DNA from: Micromonospora sp. KC723
Lineage (GTDB): Bacteria; Actinomycetota; Actinomycetes; Mycobacteriales; Micromonosporaceae
Direction: 5' to 3'
Length of the DNA: 64,000 nt
Assembly (NCBI RefSeq): GCF_004348595.1
Contig: NZ_SMKD01000012.1
Coordinates: 1-64,000 of the forward strand
The notes under the pieces are model-generated. The model worked only from the letters and a program-made list of their open reading frames with translations. It searched no databases and was not told where the DNA came from. How positions within the stretch are numbered: the first letter of the stretch is position 1; every line of letters begins with the position of its first letter. Shown here in pieces: positions 1 to 9,676 of this stretch. The translations under genes and the position numbers were made by a program.

Positions 1-18
1 CCGCTGGAGTGATCACTG

Positions 19-1917
19 ATGCCCGAGCCCGTCATCGCGTCCCACCCCCGCCCGCTGAGCCGCCGGAGCCTGCTGCGCCACACCGCCGCCGTCTCCGCCG
101 GACTGCTCGGCGGGCCGACGGTCCTGTCCTGGCTCGCCGATCCCGCGGTGGCCGCCGCGGCGAAGGCATTCGTCGACGACTACCGGAGCAACACCACCGC
201 CAACCTCACCGTCGACACGAACGCCGCCGTGCGCATCCTCTCCGGGGTGCAGCGGCTGTGGCAGACCGGCCCCACCTGGGACACCGGCGTGCCGCTGGCG
301 CCCGAGGTGCTGCGCGCGAACGTGCGGTACTGCGCCGCCGTGACCGCCGCCCGTACCGAGGCGCAGGCCGCGCGGGCGTTCATCTGCGACCGCCAGCACC
401 AGAGCTACGCGGTGATCGCCGGTCTCGGTGTGCTCGCCGACGTGTACAAGGCCGGGGCGCTCGCGGTCACCAGCATCACCGAGGCGCCGACCGGTACCCC
501 GGCGACCACGGTCAGCGACGCCGTGCCGCCGGACGCGCCACCCGGCTCCGCGATCGGCGCCGGCTCGCCCACCTCGGCGCTGGGCGCGGTCGTCACCCTG
601 GTGAACACCGTGCGCGGCCCGTTCGCCTCCAGCAACCCCAGCAAGTTCGCCGTGCAGTACCCACGCCCCTGGCGGATGACCGAGGAGAGCGAGGTCATCG
701 ACACCGGAGCGGTCGACGACCTCGGCTACCCGATCTACCGCAGCGACGTCACCGTCGCGCCGCAGCTGCTGCGCCAGCGTAGCCGCACCCCGGCCGACGA
801 CGGCGGCTTCCCCAGTGGCCACACCAACGCGCTGCACCTGGCCGCGCTCGCGTTCGCCTACGCCGTACCCGAACGCTTCCAGGAGTTGGTCACCTGCGCC
901 TTCGACCTGTCGGACACCCGGATCACCGCCGGGATGCACTCGCCGCTGGACGTGGTGGGCGGCCGGGTCCTGGCCACCGCGTTGGCCGCCGCCGCCCTCA
1001 ACGACCCGGCCAACGCCGAGCTGAAGGTGGCCGCGCGGGAACAGGCCGCCGCGTACCTGCAGGAGCGGACCGGCACCACCGCCGACACCCTCTTCGGGTA
1101 CGCGCACCGCGCCGACCGCACCGTCGACCCGTACGCCGACCGGACGGCGAACCAGCGGTTGGTCGCCCCGAAGCTGACCTACATCCTGCCCCGGCGGGGC
1201 GAGGACGAGCCGCTGACCGTCCCCAGGGGCGCCGAGGTCCTGCTGGAGACCCGCCAGCCGTACCTGACGGCCGACCAGCGGCGCGCGGTGTTGCGCAGCA
1301 CCGCGTTGCCGGCCGGCTACGCCCTGCTCGACGGGCCCGAGCAGTGGGGCCGGCTCCACCTGTTCGCCGCGGCCGACGGCTACGGCGCGTTCGAGGACGA
1401 CGTCGACGTCACCCTGGACGCGGCTCGGGGCGGCTTCCACGCGGCCGACACCTGGCGTAACGACATCGGCGGCCCGGGCGGGCTCACCCTGCGCGGCACC
1501 GGAACCCTCGGCCTGACCGGCAGGAACCGGTTCCGTGGCGGCGTCCGGGTGCTCGGCGGCACCCTGGACGCCGGTTCGCCGGGCGCGCTCGGCTCCGGTG
1601 ACGTCGAGGTCCACGCGGCCACGCTGCGGCTGGCCCAGGCCACCGTGCTGCACGGCGACTACCGCCAGCGCGGCGGGGTCCTCGCCGCCGCGGGCTGTCG
1701 GGGCGGGCAGGCCGCGCTGACCGTCGCCGGTACGGCCGAGATCGGCCGGGGCACCACCCTGGAGCTGACCGTCGAGGCCGGCGCGCACCTCGTGCCGGTG
1801 CTGCGCGCCCGCCGGGTGGTGGGCCGCTTCGACACCATCACGGTACGCACCCCCGGATACCGCGCCGAGCCGGTCTACACCCGCCACGCCGTCCTCGTCC
1901 GCGTGCGGCGCGGCTGA
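19..1917 (+). CDS. Tat-exported PAP2/vanadium-haloperoxidase-family phosphatase
   Basis: A 632-residue exported protein of the type 2 phosphatidic acid phosphatase / vanadium haloperoxidase fold. The N-terminus carries a twin-arginine signal (SRRSLLRHT, residues 14-22) followed by a hydrophobic stretch and Ala-rich cleavage region. All three signature motifs are visible: K209-x5-R216-P217, PSGH at 265-268 and R301-x5-H307-x3-D311, so the phosphate- or vanadate-binding site looks intact. The last ~150 residues (about 480-600) are Gly-rich GTLGLTGRNRF/GGTLDAG-type strands like autotransporter-associated beta repeats, unusual for the family and probably a surface-binding stalk. A GGAG lies just before the ATG. 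Phosphatase is more likely than haloperoxidase, but substrate is unknown. The next gene follows after 20 bp. Confidence 0.85.
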   Translation: MPEPVIASHPRPLSRRSLLRHTAAVSAGLLGGPTVLSWLADPAVAAAAKAFVDDYRSNTTANLTVDTNAAVRILSGVQRLWQTGPTWDTGVPLAPEVLRANVRYCAAVTAARTEAQAARAFICDRQHQSYAVIAGLGVLADVYKAGALAVTSITEAPTGTPATTVSDAVPPDAPPGSAIGAGSPTSALGAVVTLVNTVRGPFASSNPSKFAVQYPRPWRMTEESEVIDTGAVDDLGYPIYRSDVTVAPQLLRQRSRTPADDGGFPSGHTNALHLAALAFAYAVPERFQELVTCAFDLSDTRITAGMHSPLDVVGGRVLATALAAAALNDPANAELKVAAREQAAAYLQERTGTTADTLFGYAHRADRTVDPYADRTANQRLVAPKLTYILPRRGEDEPLTVPRGAEVLLETRQPYLTADQRRAVLRSTALPAGYALLDGPEQWGRLHLFAAADGYGAFEDDVDVTLDAARGGFHAADTWRNDIGGPGGLTLRGTGTLGLTGRNRFRGGVRVLGGTLDAGSPGALGSGDVEVHAATLRLAQATVLHGDYRQRGGVLAAAGCRGGQAALTVAGTAEIGRGTTLELTVEAGAHLVPVLRARRVVGRFDTITVRTPGYRAEPVYTRHAVLVRVRRG

Positions 1918-1937
1918 CCCCCGGTGGTCTTCGGACA

Positions 1938-3083
1938 ATGGTCATGACACCCGGACGCGCCGGCCAGCCGAGCGTCGTGCTGGTCGGCGCGCACGGCTAC
2001 GGCCGCGGCCACCTGGAGCGGCTGGCGTGCCTGCACGCGGCCGGGCGGCTGCGCCTGATCGGGGTGGCCGATCCGCGGCCACTCGACGCCGCGCAACGCG
2101 CGCTGGCCGGTGCCGCCGTCCACCACCGCGACCCGGCCGCGCTCATCGCCACCGTCGAACCGGATCTGGTCGTGATCGCCACGCCGGTGCACACCCACGT
2201 CGACCTCGCGCTGCTGGCCCTGCGCGCCGGCGCGCACGTCCTGCTGGAGAAACCGCCGGCGCCCACCCTGGACGGCTTCACCCGGCTGCTCGCGGCCCAG
2301 CGCGACACCGGCCGGGTCTGCCAGGTCGGCTTCCAGGCGTTCGGCTCCGCCGCCGTCGGCGAACTCGCCCGGCAGATCCGCGCCGGCGTGCTGGGCCAGG
2401 TGCGCCACATCGGGGTCACCGGACTCTGGTGGCGCGACGACGGGTACTGGTCGCGGTCGGCGTGGGCCGGACGGCGGTGGTTGGACGGTCGGCCGGTCAA
2501 CGACGGCGCCCTGACCAACCCGTTCGCGCACGGGGTGGCCCTGGCGCTGCGGCTGGACGGATCCGGCGGAGATCAGCCGATCGGCGAGGTCGAACTGGAC
2601 ACCTACCGGACCCGCGCCGCCGAGGCCCACGACACCGCCAGCGCCCGCGTCCGCACCGCCCTCGGCACCCCCGTCACGGTCGCCGTCACGCTCTGCGCGC
2701 CGGAGCCCGTCGAGCCGGTCGTCGAGGTGTTCGGCAGCGCCGGCACCGCCGTGCTGCGCTACACCGAGGACCGGTTGTGCACCCCGGCCGGCGACAGCAC
2801 GCATCCCCGCACGGACCTGGTGGAGAACCTGCTCGACCACCTCGCCGACCCGGAGGTGCCGCTGCTGGTCCCGCTGGCGGACACCCTGGCCTTCACCCAG
2901 GTCGCCGAGGCGGTCCACCGCAGCCCGGCGCCGGTGGCGGTCGCGCAGGACTCCCTGGCCGACCTGCCGGCGCTGACCCGCCGGGTGGCCACGACCGGCC
3001 GGCTGTACCGCGAGCTCGGCGTGGGGTGGGCCCGCGCCGAGGCGTACCGGTGGACCCCACCACCGCCACCACCCACCGGGTGA
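1938..3083 (+). CDS. Gfo/Idh/MocA family oxidoreductase
   Basis: A 381-residue NAD(P)-dependent sugar or polyol dehydrogenase-like protein. The N-terminal Rossmann segment starts VVLVGAHGYGRGH, a slightly divergent dinucleotide-binding loop, and the EKP motif (E104-K105-P106) that typifies the family is present; the C-terminal alpha/beta domain follows. Length is normal. The ATG at 1938 has no good Shine-Dalgarno and the ATG two codons later (1944) is equally possible. The gene lies between a PAP2 phosphatase and a GH38 mannosidase, whose RBS sits just after its stop, which suggests oxidation of a sugar released by the mannosidase; this is inference from position only. Confidence 0.85.
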   Translation: MVMTPGRAGQPSVVLVGAHGYGRGHLERLACLHAAGRLRLIGVADPRPLDAAQRALAGAAVHHRDPAALIATVEPDLVVIATPVHTHVDLALLALRAGAHVLLEKPPAPTLDGFTRLLAAQRDTGRVCQVGFQAFGSAAVGELARQIRAGVLGQVRHIGVTGLWWRDDGYWSRSAWAGRRWLDGRPVNDGALTNPFAHGVALALRLDGSGGDQPIGEVELDTYRTRAAEAHDTASARVRTALGTPVTVAVTLCAPEPVEPVVEVFGSAGTAVLRYTEDRLCTPAGDSTHPRTDLVENLLDHLADPEVPLLVPLADTLAFTQVAEAVHRSPAPVAVAQDSLADLPALTRRVATTGRLYRELGVGWARAEAYRWTPPPPPPTG

Positions 3084-3112
3084 CCGCGACCGGCGACGAC
3101 GAAGGACCGCAC

Positions 3113-6100
3113 ATGCGAATCAGCCAGATCGAGGGCACGGACCTGTTCCTCGGGCCCGAGGACGCGCCACGGCAGGTTGTCCGGGTCACCCTCACCGCCG
3201 GCAACCCGAGCCCACCGGCCCGGGTACGCGTCGAGGGGCCCACCGTCCGCACGCCGGAACCGGCCGTCACCGGACCGTTGGCCGCCGGAGAAACGGTGAC
3301 GGTCGAGGTCGGCGTGCACGTCGCCGCCCCGGCCCCGGAAGGTTCCCGGCACCGGATCACGGCGGTGGCGGAGACCGCGACCGAGCGGGTCACCGCCGAC
3401 GGCGACCTGCGTGCCGCCGCCACCGGCTGGACCGTGTGGATGATCTCGCACTTCCACTACGACCCGGTCTGGTGGAACACCCAGCGCGGGTTCACCGAGC
3501 TGTGGCAGCAGTTGCCCGACGTGCCCGGCGCCGACCGGCTGCGACCGCCGTTCGTCCGGACCGCCTTCGACCTGGTGCGGGCCCACCTCGACGCCGCCCG
3601 CCACGACGACGACTACCGGTTCGTCCTGGCCGAGATCGACTATCTCCAGCCGTACTGGAACGTCTTCGTCGACGACCGGGCGGACCTGCGCCGGATGCTG
3701 CGCGACGGCCGGATCGAACTGGTGGGCGGCATGTACAACGAGCCCAACACCAACCTGACGCACCCCGAGTCGACCATCCGCAACGCGGTGCACGGCATCG
3801 GCTACCAGCGCGACGTGCTGGGGGGCGAACCGCGTAGCGCCTGGATGCTCGACGTGTTCGGCCACGACCCGTCCTTCCCGGGGCTGATGGCCGACGCCGG
3901 CCTCACCTCCAGCGTGTGGGCGCGCGGCCCGTTCCACCAGGTCGGGGCCAAGCGGCACACCGGCGACATCACCCGGATGCAGTTCCCCAGCGAGTTCGAG
4001 TGGGTGTCTCCCACCGGCCGTGGCCTGCTCACCGCCTACCTGGCCAACCACTACGTGGCCGGCTGGGACATGGAACGCAAGGAGACCCTCGACGAGGCGA
4101 TGGCCGAGGCGTACGCGCAGTACCGGGAGCTGCGCAAGGTCGCCGCCACCCGCAACGTGCTGCTCCCGGTGGGCCACGACCACAACATCCCGTCCCGGTG
4201 GTGCACCGAGATCCACCGCGCCTGGCCACGGCGCTACCAGTGGCCCCGCTTCCGGATGGGCCTGCCCCGCGACTTCTTCGCCGCCGTCCGGGCCGAACTG
4301 GCCGGCGGTCCCCGCCCCGGCGGCCGGCCGGTCTCCTCGCAGACCCGGGACATGAACCCGGTCTACACCGGCAAGGACGTCTCCTACATCGACACCAAGC
4401 AGGCGCAACGCGCCGCCGAGACGCTGCTGTTGGACGCCGAGCGCCTCGCCACCCTGGCCATGCTGCTCGGCGACCGCTACCCGAGCGAGGCGCTGGACAA
4501 GGCCTGGCGGCTGCTCGCCTACGGCGCCCACCACGACGCCGTCACCGGCACCGAGTCCGACCAGGTCTACCTCGATCTGCTGGCCGGCTGGCGGGAGGCG
4601 TACGAGCTGGCCGACACGGCCTGGCGGGGGGCCGTCGGCGCGCTCGCGGACAACGCCGACACCGCCGGCGACGGCCGCGCCCTGCTGGTGGTCAACTCGC
4701 TGTCCTGGGCCCGGGACGGGATCACCCGGGCCCGGCTGCGCTATCCCACGCCCGGCCCGGCCGCGGTGGTCGTCCGCGACGACGACGGCGCCGCGTTGCC
4801 CGCGGTGGCCGAGGGCTTGACCCGCCACGACGACGGCAGCATCGCGGAGATCGAGCTGTCGATCCCGGCTCGCGACGTGCCGGCGTTGGGTTACCGGGTG
4901 CTCCGCGTCACCGAGGCCGGCACCGCACCGGCGGTCACCGGATGGACGGCCGCCGCCGGCGCCCACTCGATCAGCAACGCCGCGTTCCGGGTCGACGCCG
5001 ACCCGCGCCGGGGCGGCGCGCTCAGCCGCATCCTCGACCGCCGCACCGGCCGGGAACTGCTGCGCCCGGACGGGCTCGGCGGCGAACTGGTCGTCCAGGA
5101 CGAGTACCCGGAGCATCCCCACCACGGGGAGGGCCCCTGGCACCTGCTGCCGACCGGGCCGGGCCGCGACTTCGGCGGCCCCGCCGAGGTACGGGTCGAG
5201 CAGAGCGCCGCCGGCAGCCGGTTGGTCACCGTCGCCGCCCTCGACGACCTGCGGGTCACCCGCGAGGTCACCCTCTGGCACGACACCGACCGGATCGACT
5301 TCCGCACCCTCGTCGACGGGTCCATCGGCCGCGACCGGCTGCTCCGGGTCCGGTTCGACCTCGCCCTGCCCGGCGCACTGCCGGTCGCGGAGGTCGGGTT
5401 CGCGGCCATCGGCCGCCCGTTCGGGTTCCCCGAGGCCGACACCGCGCAGCACCTCTGGACCCTGGACAACCCCGCGCACACCTGGGCCGGTCTGTCGTCG
5501 GCCGCCCGGATCCGGTTGCACGACGCGGACGGCGGCGTCCACCAGCACGCCATCGGCGTCGCCGAACTCGTCGCCGACGACGACCCGGAGCACACCGCCC
5601 GGGTACGTGGGCTGCTCACCGCGTTGGCCCGGCAGGGTGTCACCGCCAGCCGTACCTATCCGGGCGGGCCGCGCTACGGGGCGCTGGACGCCGATTCGAA
5701 CCTGCCCGACGTGCGGATCGTGCTCGGCGCGCAGAACCCGTTCGCCGAGGCCGTCCTCGCGGCGGCCGGTGACACCTACCGTGCCGTGCTGGCCGCGACC
5801 GGGCGGGTGTTCGTCCCGGCGGCCCGGCCCCGCTCGCAGGTCTGGGTTCCGGGCGCGGACCTGCGCGGCCCGCGCGACCTGCCGGTGCTCATCGTCGCCG
5901 CCGCCGACCTCGGCCAGGCCGTCGACTCCCTCGCCGAGGATCTCGACGACGCGACGATCGAGGTGCGTCAACCGGCGCGACTGGCCGGCGCCGACGATCC
6001 GCTCACCGACTACTCGGTGGCCCTGGTCAACCACGGTACGCCCAGCTATGTGGCGCACCACGACGGCACGCTCCACCTGTCACTGATGCGGGCCTGTACC

Positions 6101-7474
6101 GGCTGGCCGAGCGGAGTCTGGATCGACGGGCCCCGCCGCGGCACCCCCGACGGGGCCGGGTTCGCCCTGCAACACTGGAGCCACACCTTCCGGTACAGCC
6201 TGCTCGCCGGGCCCGGTGACTGGCGGCGGGCCGGCTTCGTGCGCGCCGCGCAGGAACTGAACCACCGGCTGCGGGCCGAGAGCGTCCCGGCGGCATCCGG
6301 CCCGCTGCCCCGGGCGGCCAGCCTGGGGTCGGTCGAACCCGACACGGTCGTCCTCTCCGCGCTCAAGCCACGCGGCAACCCGGTCGCCGCCGGTCAACCC
6401 GGTGCGGTCGACCCGGCGAACGGCCTCACCCTGCGTCTCTACGAGTCGGCCGGCTCGCCGACACCGGCCCGGGTCCGGCTGTACGGCGGGTTGTGCGACC
6501 CGGCCGTCACCGACGTGGTCGAACAGGGCCTGGCGGTGTCGGCGGGGCAGCCGCCGGTCGGCCTCGACGGCGACGACCTGACCGTCGAGCTCAGCGCGAC
6601 CGACGTGGTCACCCTGGCGGCGTTGCCGGCGCGGTCCGGGGTTGCCCGGCTGGCCCCGGCCGGGCGCGGCCAGCCGGTCACCGAGGTGGCGCAGCCCGTC
6701 TTCACCCGCTACTGGTTGCACAACAAGGGGCCCGCACCGGTGGGCAACCTTCCCGTCAGCGTGCACGTGCATCCCACGACGGCCCTGCTGCCGGGTCCGG
6801 GGGCGACGGCCCCGCTCCGGGTCACCGTGGGCTCCGCGACCGTCGCCACGGCCGGGTCGGTCGAGCTCGACGTGCCCGCGGGCCTGGCGGTGACCCCGGC
6901 CGGCCCGCACCGTTACACCCTCGAACCCGGCGAGTACCAGCACGTCGACCTCCGTGTCACCGCCGTCGACGCCCGGCCCGGACGGCACTTCCTGGCCGCG
7001 CGGATCCGGGACGGGTTGGGTCAGGTCCTCGAGGATGTCCTGACCGTCACCGTGGCTGCTGACCCCACCCGGGTCGAGGACCCGGCGGCGGGGGAGCCCC
7101 CGGCCCACGTCGACGCGGTGCTGGAACCGGCCGAGTTGGCGGTGACGGCCGGGACCAGCGGGACGCTCACCCTGCGGCTGCACAACCGTGCCGCCGGTGC
7201 GGTTCGCGGCGAGGCCGAACTGCTCAGCCCGTACGGCACCTGGGGCGGACCGGACGACGACCTGTCGACCGTCCCGTGGACCCAGGGGTTCGAGCTGCCC
7301 TCGGGAGGCAGCGGCACGCTCGACTTCACGGTGCGCGCACCGGCCGGCGCCCGGCCCGGGGGCCAGTGGTGGGCCCTGGCCAGGATCACCAGCTTCGGGC
7401 AGGTCTGCTACACCCCGGCCGTCCTGCTGACCGTCGCGCCGGCCAGCCCCGCCGAGCCCGGGGGCAGGACCTGA
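3113..7474 (+). CDS. GH38 alpha-mannosidase with C-terminal NEW3-like domains
   Basis: A 1453-residue glycoside hydrolase family 38 protein. The catalytic domain begins near residue 105 with WMISHFHYDPVWW (zinc-binding H113/D117 region) and has the DVFGHD motif with the expected nucleophile D247. The middle holds the mannosidase helical and beta domains (about 370-1000), and the C-terminal third contains repeated Ig-like segments resembling NPCBM-associated NEW3 domains (about 1190-1450). There is no signal peptide, so it is probably cytoplasmic. Start chosen at ATG 3113 because GAAGGA lies 8 nt upstream; an in-frame GTG at 3080 overlaps the preceding stop (GTGA) and is an alternative. It is longer than ordinary GH38 enzymes because of the added beta domains. 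Linkage and substrate are not deducible. Confidence 0.9.
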   Translation: MRISQIEGTDLFLGPEDAPRQVVRVTLTAGNPSPPARVRVEGPTVRTPEPAVTGPLAAGETVTVEVGVHVAAPAPEGSRHRITAVAETATERVTADGDLRAAATGWTVWMISHFHYDPVWWNTQRGFTELWQQLPDVPGADRLRPPFVRTAFDLVRAHLDAARHDDDYRFVLAEIDYLQPYWNVFVDDRADLRRMLRDGRIELVGGMYNEPNTNLTHPESTIRNAVHGIGYQRDVLGGEPRSAWMLDVFGHDPSFPGLMADAGLTSSVWARGPFHQVGAKRHTGDITRMQFPSEFEWVSPTGRGLLTAYLANHYVAGWDMERKETLDEAMAEAYAQYRELRKVAATRNVLLPVGHDHNIPSRWCTEIHRAWPRRYQWPRFRMGLPRDFFAAVRAELAGGPRPGGRPVSSQTRDMNPVYTGKDVSYIDTKQAQRAAETLLLDAERLATLAMLLGDRYPSEALDKAWRLLAYGAHHDAVTGTESDQVYLDLLAGWREAYELADTAWRGAVGALADNADTAGDGRALLVVNSLSWARDGITRARLRYPTPGPAAVVVRDDDGAALPAVAEGLTRHDDGSIAEIELSIPARDVPALGYRVLRVTEAGTAPAVTGWTAAAGAHSISNAAFRVDADPRRGGALSRILDRRTGRELLRPDGLGGELVVQDEYPEHPHHGEGPWHLLPTGPGRDFGGPAEVRVEQSAAGSRLVTVAALDDLRVTREVTLWHDTDRIDFRTLVDGSIGRDRLLRVRFDLALPGALPVAEVGFAAIGRPFGFPEADTAQHLWTLDNPAHTWAGLSSAARIRLHDADGGVHQHAIGVAELVADDDPEHTARVRGLLTALARQGVTASRTYPGGPRYGALDADSNLPDVRIVLGAQNPFAEAVLAAAGDTYRAVLAATGRVFVPAARPRSQVWVPGADLRGPRDLPVLIVAAADLGQAVDSLAEDLDDATIEVRQPARLAGADDPLTDYSVALVNHGTPSYVAHHDGTLHLSLMRACTGWPSGVWIDGPRRGTPDGAGFALQHWSHTFRYSLLAGPGDWRRAGFVRAAQELNHRLRAESVPAASGPLPRAASLGSVEPDTVVLSALKPRGNPVAAGQPGAVDPANGLTLRLYESAGSPTPARVRLYGGLCDPAVTDVVEQGLAVSAGQPPVGLDGDDLTVELSATDVVTLAALPARSGVARLAPAGRGQPVTEVAQPVFTRYWLHNKGPAPVGNLPVSVHVHPTTALLPGPGATAPLRVTVGSATVATAGSVELDVPAGLAVTPAGPHRYTLEPGEYQHVDLRVTAVDARPGRHFLAARIRDGLGQVLEDVLTVTVAADPTRVEDPAAGEPPAHVDAVLEPAELAVTAGTSGTLTLRLHNRAAGAVRGEAELLSPYGTWGGPDDDLSTVPWTQGFELPSGGSGTLDFTVRAPAGARPGGQWWALARITSFGQVCYTPAVLLTVAPASPAEPGGRT

Positions 7475-7491
7475 GCGCGGGACCGGACGGG

Positions 7492-9672
7492 TCACCGGGG
7501 TAGCAGCCGCTCCAGGCCGCGACCCAGGCGGGAGTGCGGGTCGCGCACCGAGGGGAGCTGAACGACCATCAGGTGTCCCCGCCGCGTCCGGTGACGCCAG
7601 CGGGTGCGGTTCCGGTGCCGCCAGACGTGCAGGTCGACCACGGCGCTGCCGACGCGTAGCCCGTTCAGGCGCAGTTCGGGCAGCCAGTCGGGCAGGTGGG
7701 GGTCGAGCAGCAGCAGGTGGGCGGGGGCGAACGGGCGCAGGCTGAGCAGTGCCTGGACCATCAGCACGACCGCGCTGGCGGACCAGGACTGCGGGGCGTT
7801 GGCCTTCGGGTAGACGCCCGGGTGCGGGTGGTCCGCGTCGCGGGCCAGCCCACCGACGGCCTCCGGGACGCGGTGGGCGGGGAACAGCTCGGCGAGGTCG
7901 AAGAAGCCGCGGGCGAGGCGGTGCAGTTCCGGCCAGCAGCCGTAGCGGCTGAAGCCGGCGGCGATGCTCGCCTGTTCGACGGCCCAGACGCTGCCGAGGT
8001 GGTAGCTGAACGGGTGGTAGGCGGGATTCTCGGTGCTCAGGGTGCGGATGCCCCAACCGGAGAACATGTCGGGCCGCATGAGCCGCCGCGCCACCCGTTG
8101 CCCCTGCCCCGGGGTGGCGACGGCGGAGAGCAGCAGGTGTCCGGCGTTGCTCGACACGACCCGCAGCAGTTGGCCGGCCGGCCCCAGCCCGAGGGCGTAC
8201 ACGTCGAGGTCGTCGAGCCAGAGCCGCTGGTTGATGCGTCGTCGCAGGCGGGCGGCCTGGCCCAGCAGCCGGGCGGCCTGGACGCGGTCGCCCGCGGCGA
8301 CGAGGACGGGGACGATGTTGCGTAGCGCGCCGTACCAGTAGGCCTGTAGCTCGCAGGTGGCGATCGGGTCCTTCTGTTCGCGGCCGTCGGCGTCGACGAT
8401 GGCGTCGGGGGCGTCCTTCCAGCCCTGGTGACGCACTCCCCGTGGGGCGCGTTGCCGGTACTCGAGCAGCCCGTCGCGGTCGAGGTCGCCGTAGCGGTCC
8501 AGCCAGGTCAGAGCGCGTCGCGCCGCGGGAAGCAGCGCCAGCGCGGTGGCGGTGTCGGCGGTCCACGCGTGGTACTGCCCCAGCATGGCGACGTAGTCGA
8601 CGGGGGTGGCGTAGTCACCGTAGTAGCGGTCGAACGGGTTCTCGCCGAGCACGGAGGAGGGCGGGTCGCCGGCCTGGTGGATCATGGCGCCGGGTTCCTC
8701 GTCGCGCCAGTCGTCGATCCGGGTGCCCTGGAGGGCGGCGTTGGCCCGCAGCGCATCGCGTAGCGGGCTGCGCAGGGCGAGCAGCGCCTGCCACCCGGTG
8801 GCCAGCGTGTCACGGCCGAAGAACTGGTCGTACAGCGGGACGCCGGCGATCAACGCCGCCGGTCCTTCGGGCTGACCGAGGGCGAGGCTGGCCAGGTCCG
8901 TGATCGCGGTGTCCCAGGTCCGCTGCACTCCGGGGTCGCTGACGCGCAACTCGGGCAGGTCGTCGCCGAGGCGTGCGGCGACGGCGTCGGCCGGCGAGCC
9001 GACGGTGAAACGCCCCGGGCCGGGGGCGTGCTCCCGGCCGTCGAGGATCGCGGCCACGCTGATCTCCACCCGGCGGCGACCGCGTGCGGGCACCGACAGC
9101 GACAGCCGAAGGGCGTCGTCGTGCCAGTCGCAGTCGACCTCGGTCTCCACCCGCACCCGCACGGCGCGCTCCAGGTGGGAATGGTCGAGGCGCAACCGCA
9201 CCTGCCGACGCGCCGGTTCCCAGTCGACGGCGGTGCCGCCGAGACGCTGCGGGTTGCCGGCGTCGGCTTCGGCGGGGCCGCTGAAGTCCGCCGCGAGGTG
9301 CACCCCGAGGGTCAGCGACCGGTGCTCGTGGCTGTGGTTGACGATGTCGGCGCGCAGCCGCAGGCCGCCGTCGAGGAACGCGCCGAGTTCGAGGTGGATG
9401 GCGCTGGCCTCGCGGTAGACGTCGGACTCGCGCCGGGCGGTGGCGTCGGGTGCCTCCGCGTAGGCCAGCATGGCGTCGGGGCCGACGTCGCTGACCGCGA
9501 ACGGCGCCACGGGGTGCCCGTCGACGCTCCAGGTGAGCCGGGACAGCAGGCGGCTGTTGTGGACGTACAGGCCCTCTGCGCCCTCGCCGGTCACCAGCCC
9601 GAGCGGGTCGGTGACCAGCATGGTCCCTTCCCGGTAGACGAACCGCTGGTGGGGGCGGGTGCGTAGCTCCAT
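7492..9672 (-). CDS. Glycogen-debranching-enzyme-like glycosidase (GDE N-terminal domain, alpha/alpha barrel)
   Basis: A 726-residue protein of the amylo-alpha-1,6-glucosidase-like family. The N-terminus (TRPHQRFVYREGTMLVTDPLG, split here only for length) and YVHNSRLLSRL segment match the bacterial glycogen debranching N-terminal domain, and the second half is a six-hairpin barrel with QPEGPAALIAGVPLYDQFFGRDTL and FDRYYGDYATPVDYVAMLGQ style aromatic-acidic motifs. No signal peptide. It is convergent with the mannosidase gene (17 bp apart) and 4 bp downstream of the SDR gene on the same strand, so the two are one transcript. Such proteins act on glucosyl or mannosyl linkages in storage or compatible-solute sugars; actual substrate unknown. 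Confidence 0.75.
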   Translation of the reverse strand: MELRTRPHQRFVYREGTMLVTDPLGLVTGEGAEGLYVHNSRLLSRLTWSVDGHPVAPFAVSDVGPDAMLAYAEAPDATARRESDVYREASAIHLELGAFLDGGLRLRADIVNHSHEHRSLTLGVHLAADFSGPAEADAGNPQRLGGTAVDWEPARRQVRLRLDHSHLERAVRVRVETEVDCDWHDDALRLSLSVPARGRRRVEISVAAILDGREHAPGPGRFTVGSPADAVAARLGDDLPELRVSDPGVQRTWDTAITDLASLALGQPEGPAALIAGVPLYDQFFGRDTLATGWQALLALRSPLRDALRANAALQGTRIDDWRDEEPGAMIHQAGDPPSSVLGENPFDRYYGDYATPVDYVAMLGQYHAWTADTATALALLPAARRALTWLDRYGDLDRDGLLEYRQRAPRGVRHQGWKDAPDAIVDADGREQKDPIATCELQAYWYGALRNIVPVLVAAGDRVQAARLLGQAARLRRRINQRLWLDDLDVYALGLGPAGQLLRVVSSNAGHLLLSAVATPGQGQRVARRLMRPDMFSGWGIRTLSTENPAYHPFSYHLGSVWAVEQASIAAGFSRYGCWPELHRLARGFFDLAELFPAHRVPEAVGGLARDADHPHPGVYPKANAPQSWSASAVVLMVQALLSLRPFAPAHLLLLDPHLPDWLPELRLNGLRVGSAVVDLHVWRHRNRTRWRHRTRRGHLMVVQLPSVRDPHSRLGRGLERLLPR

Positions 9673-9676
9673 GGCG

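Noticed and set aside
2759..6076. Very long open frame (1105 codons) on the minus strand inside the GH38 gene
   Set aside because: It is antisense to a gene with clear catalytic motifs, is rich in Gly/Arg/Val/Asp repeats and is a usual by-product of extreme GC bias.
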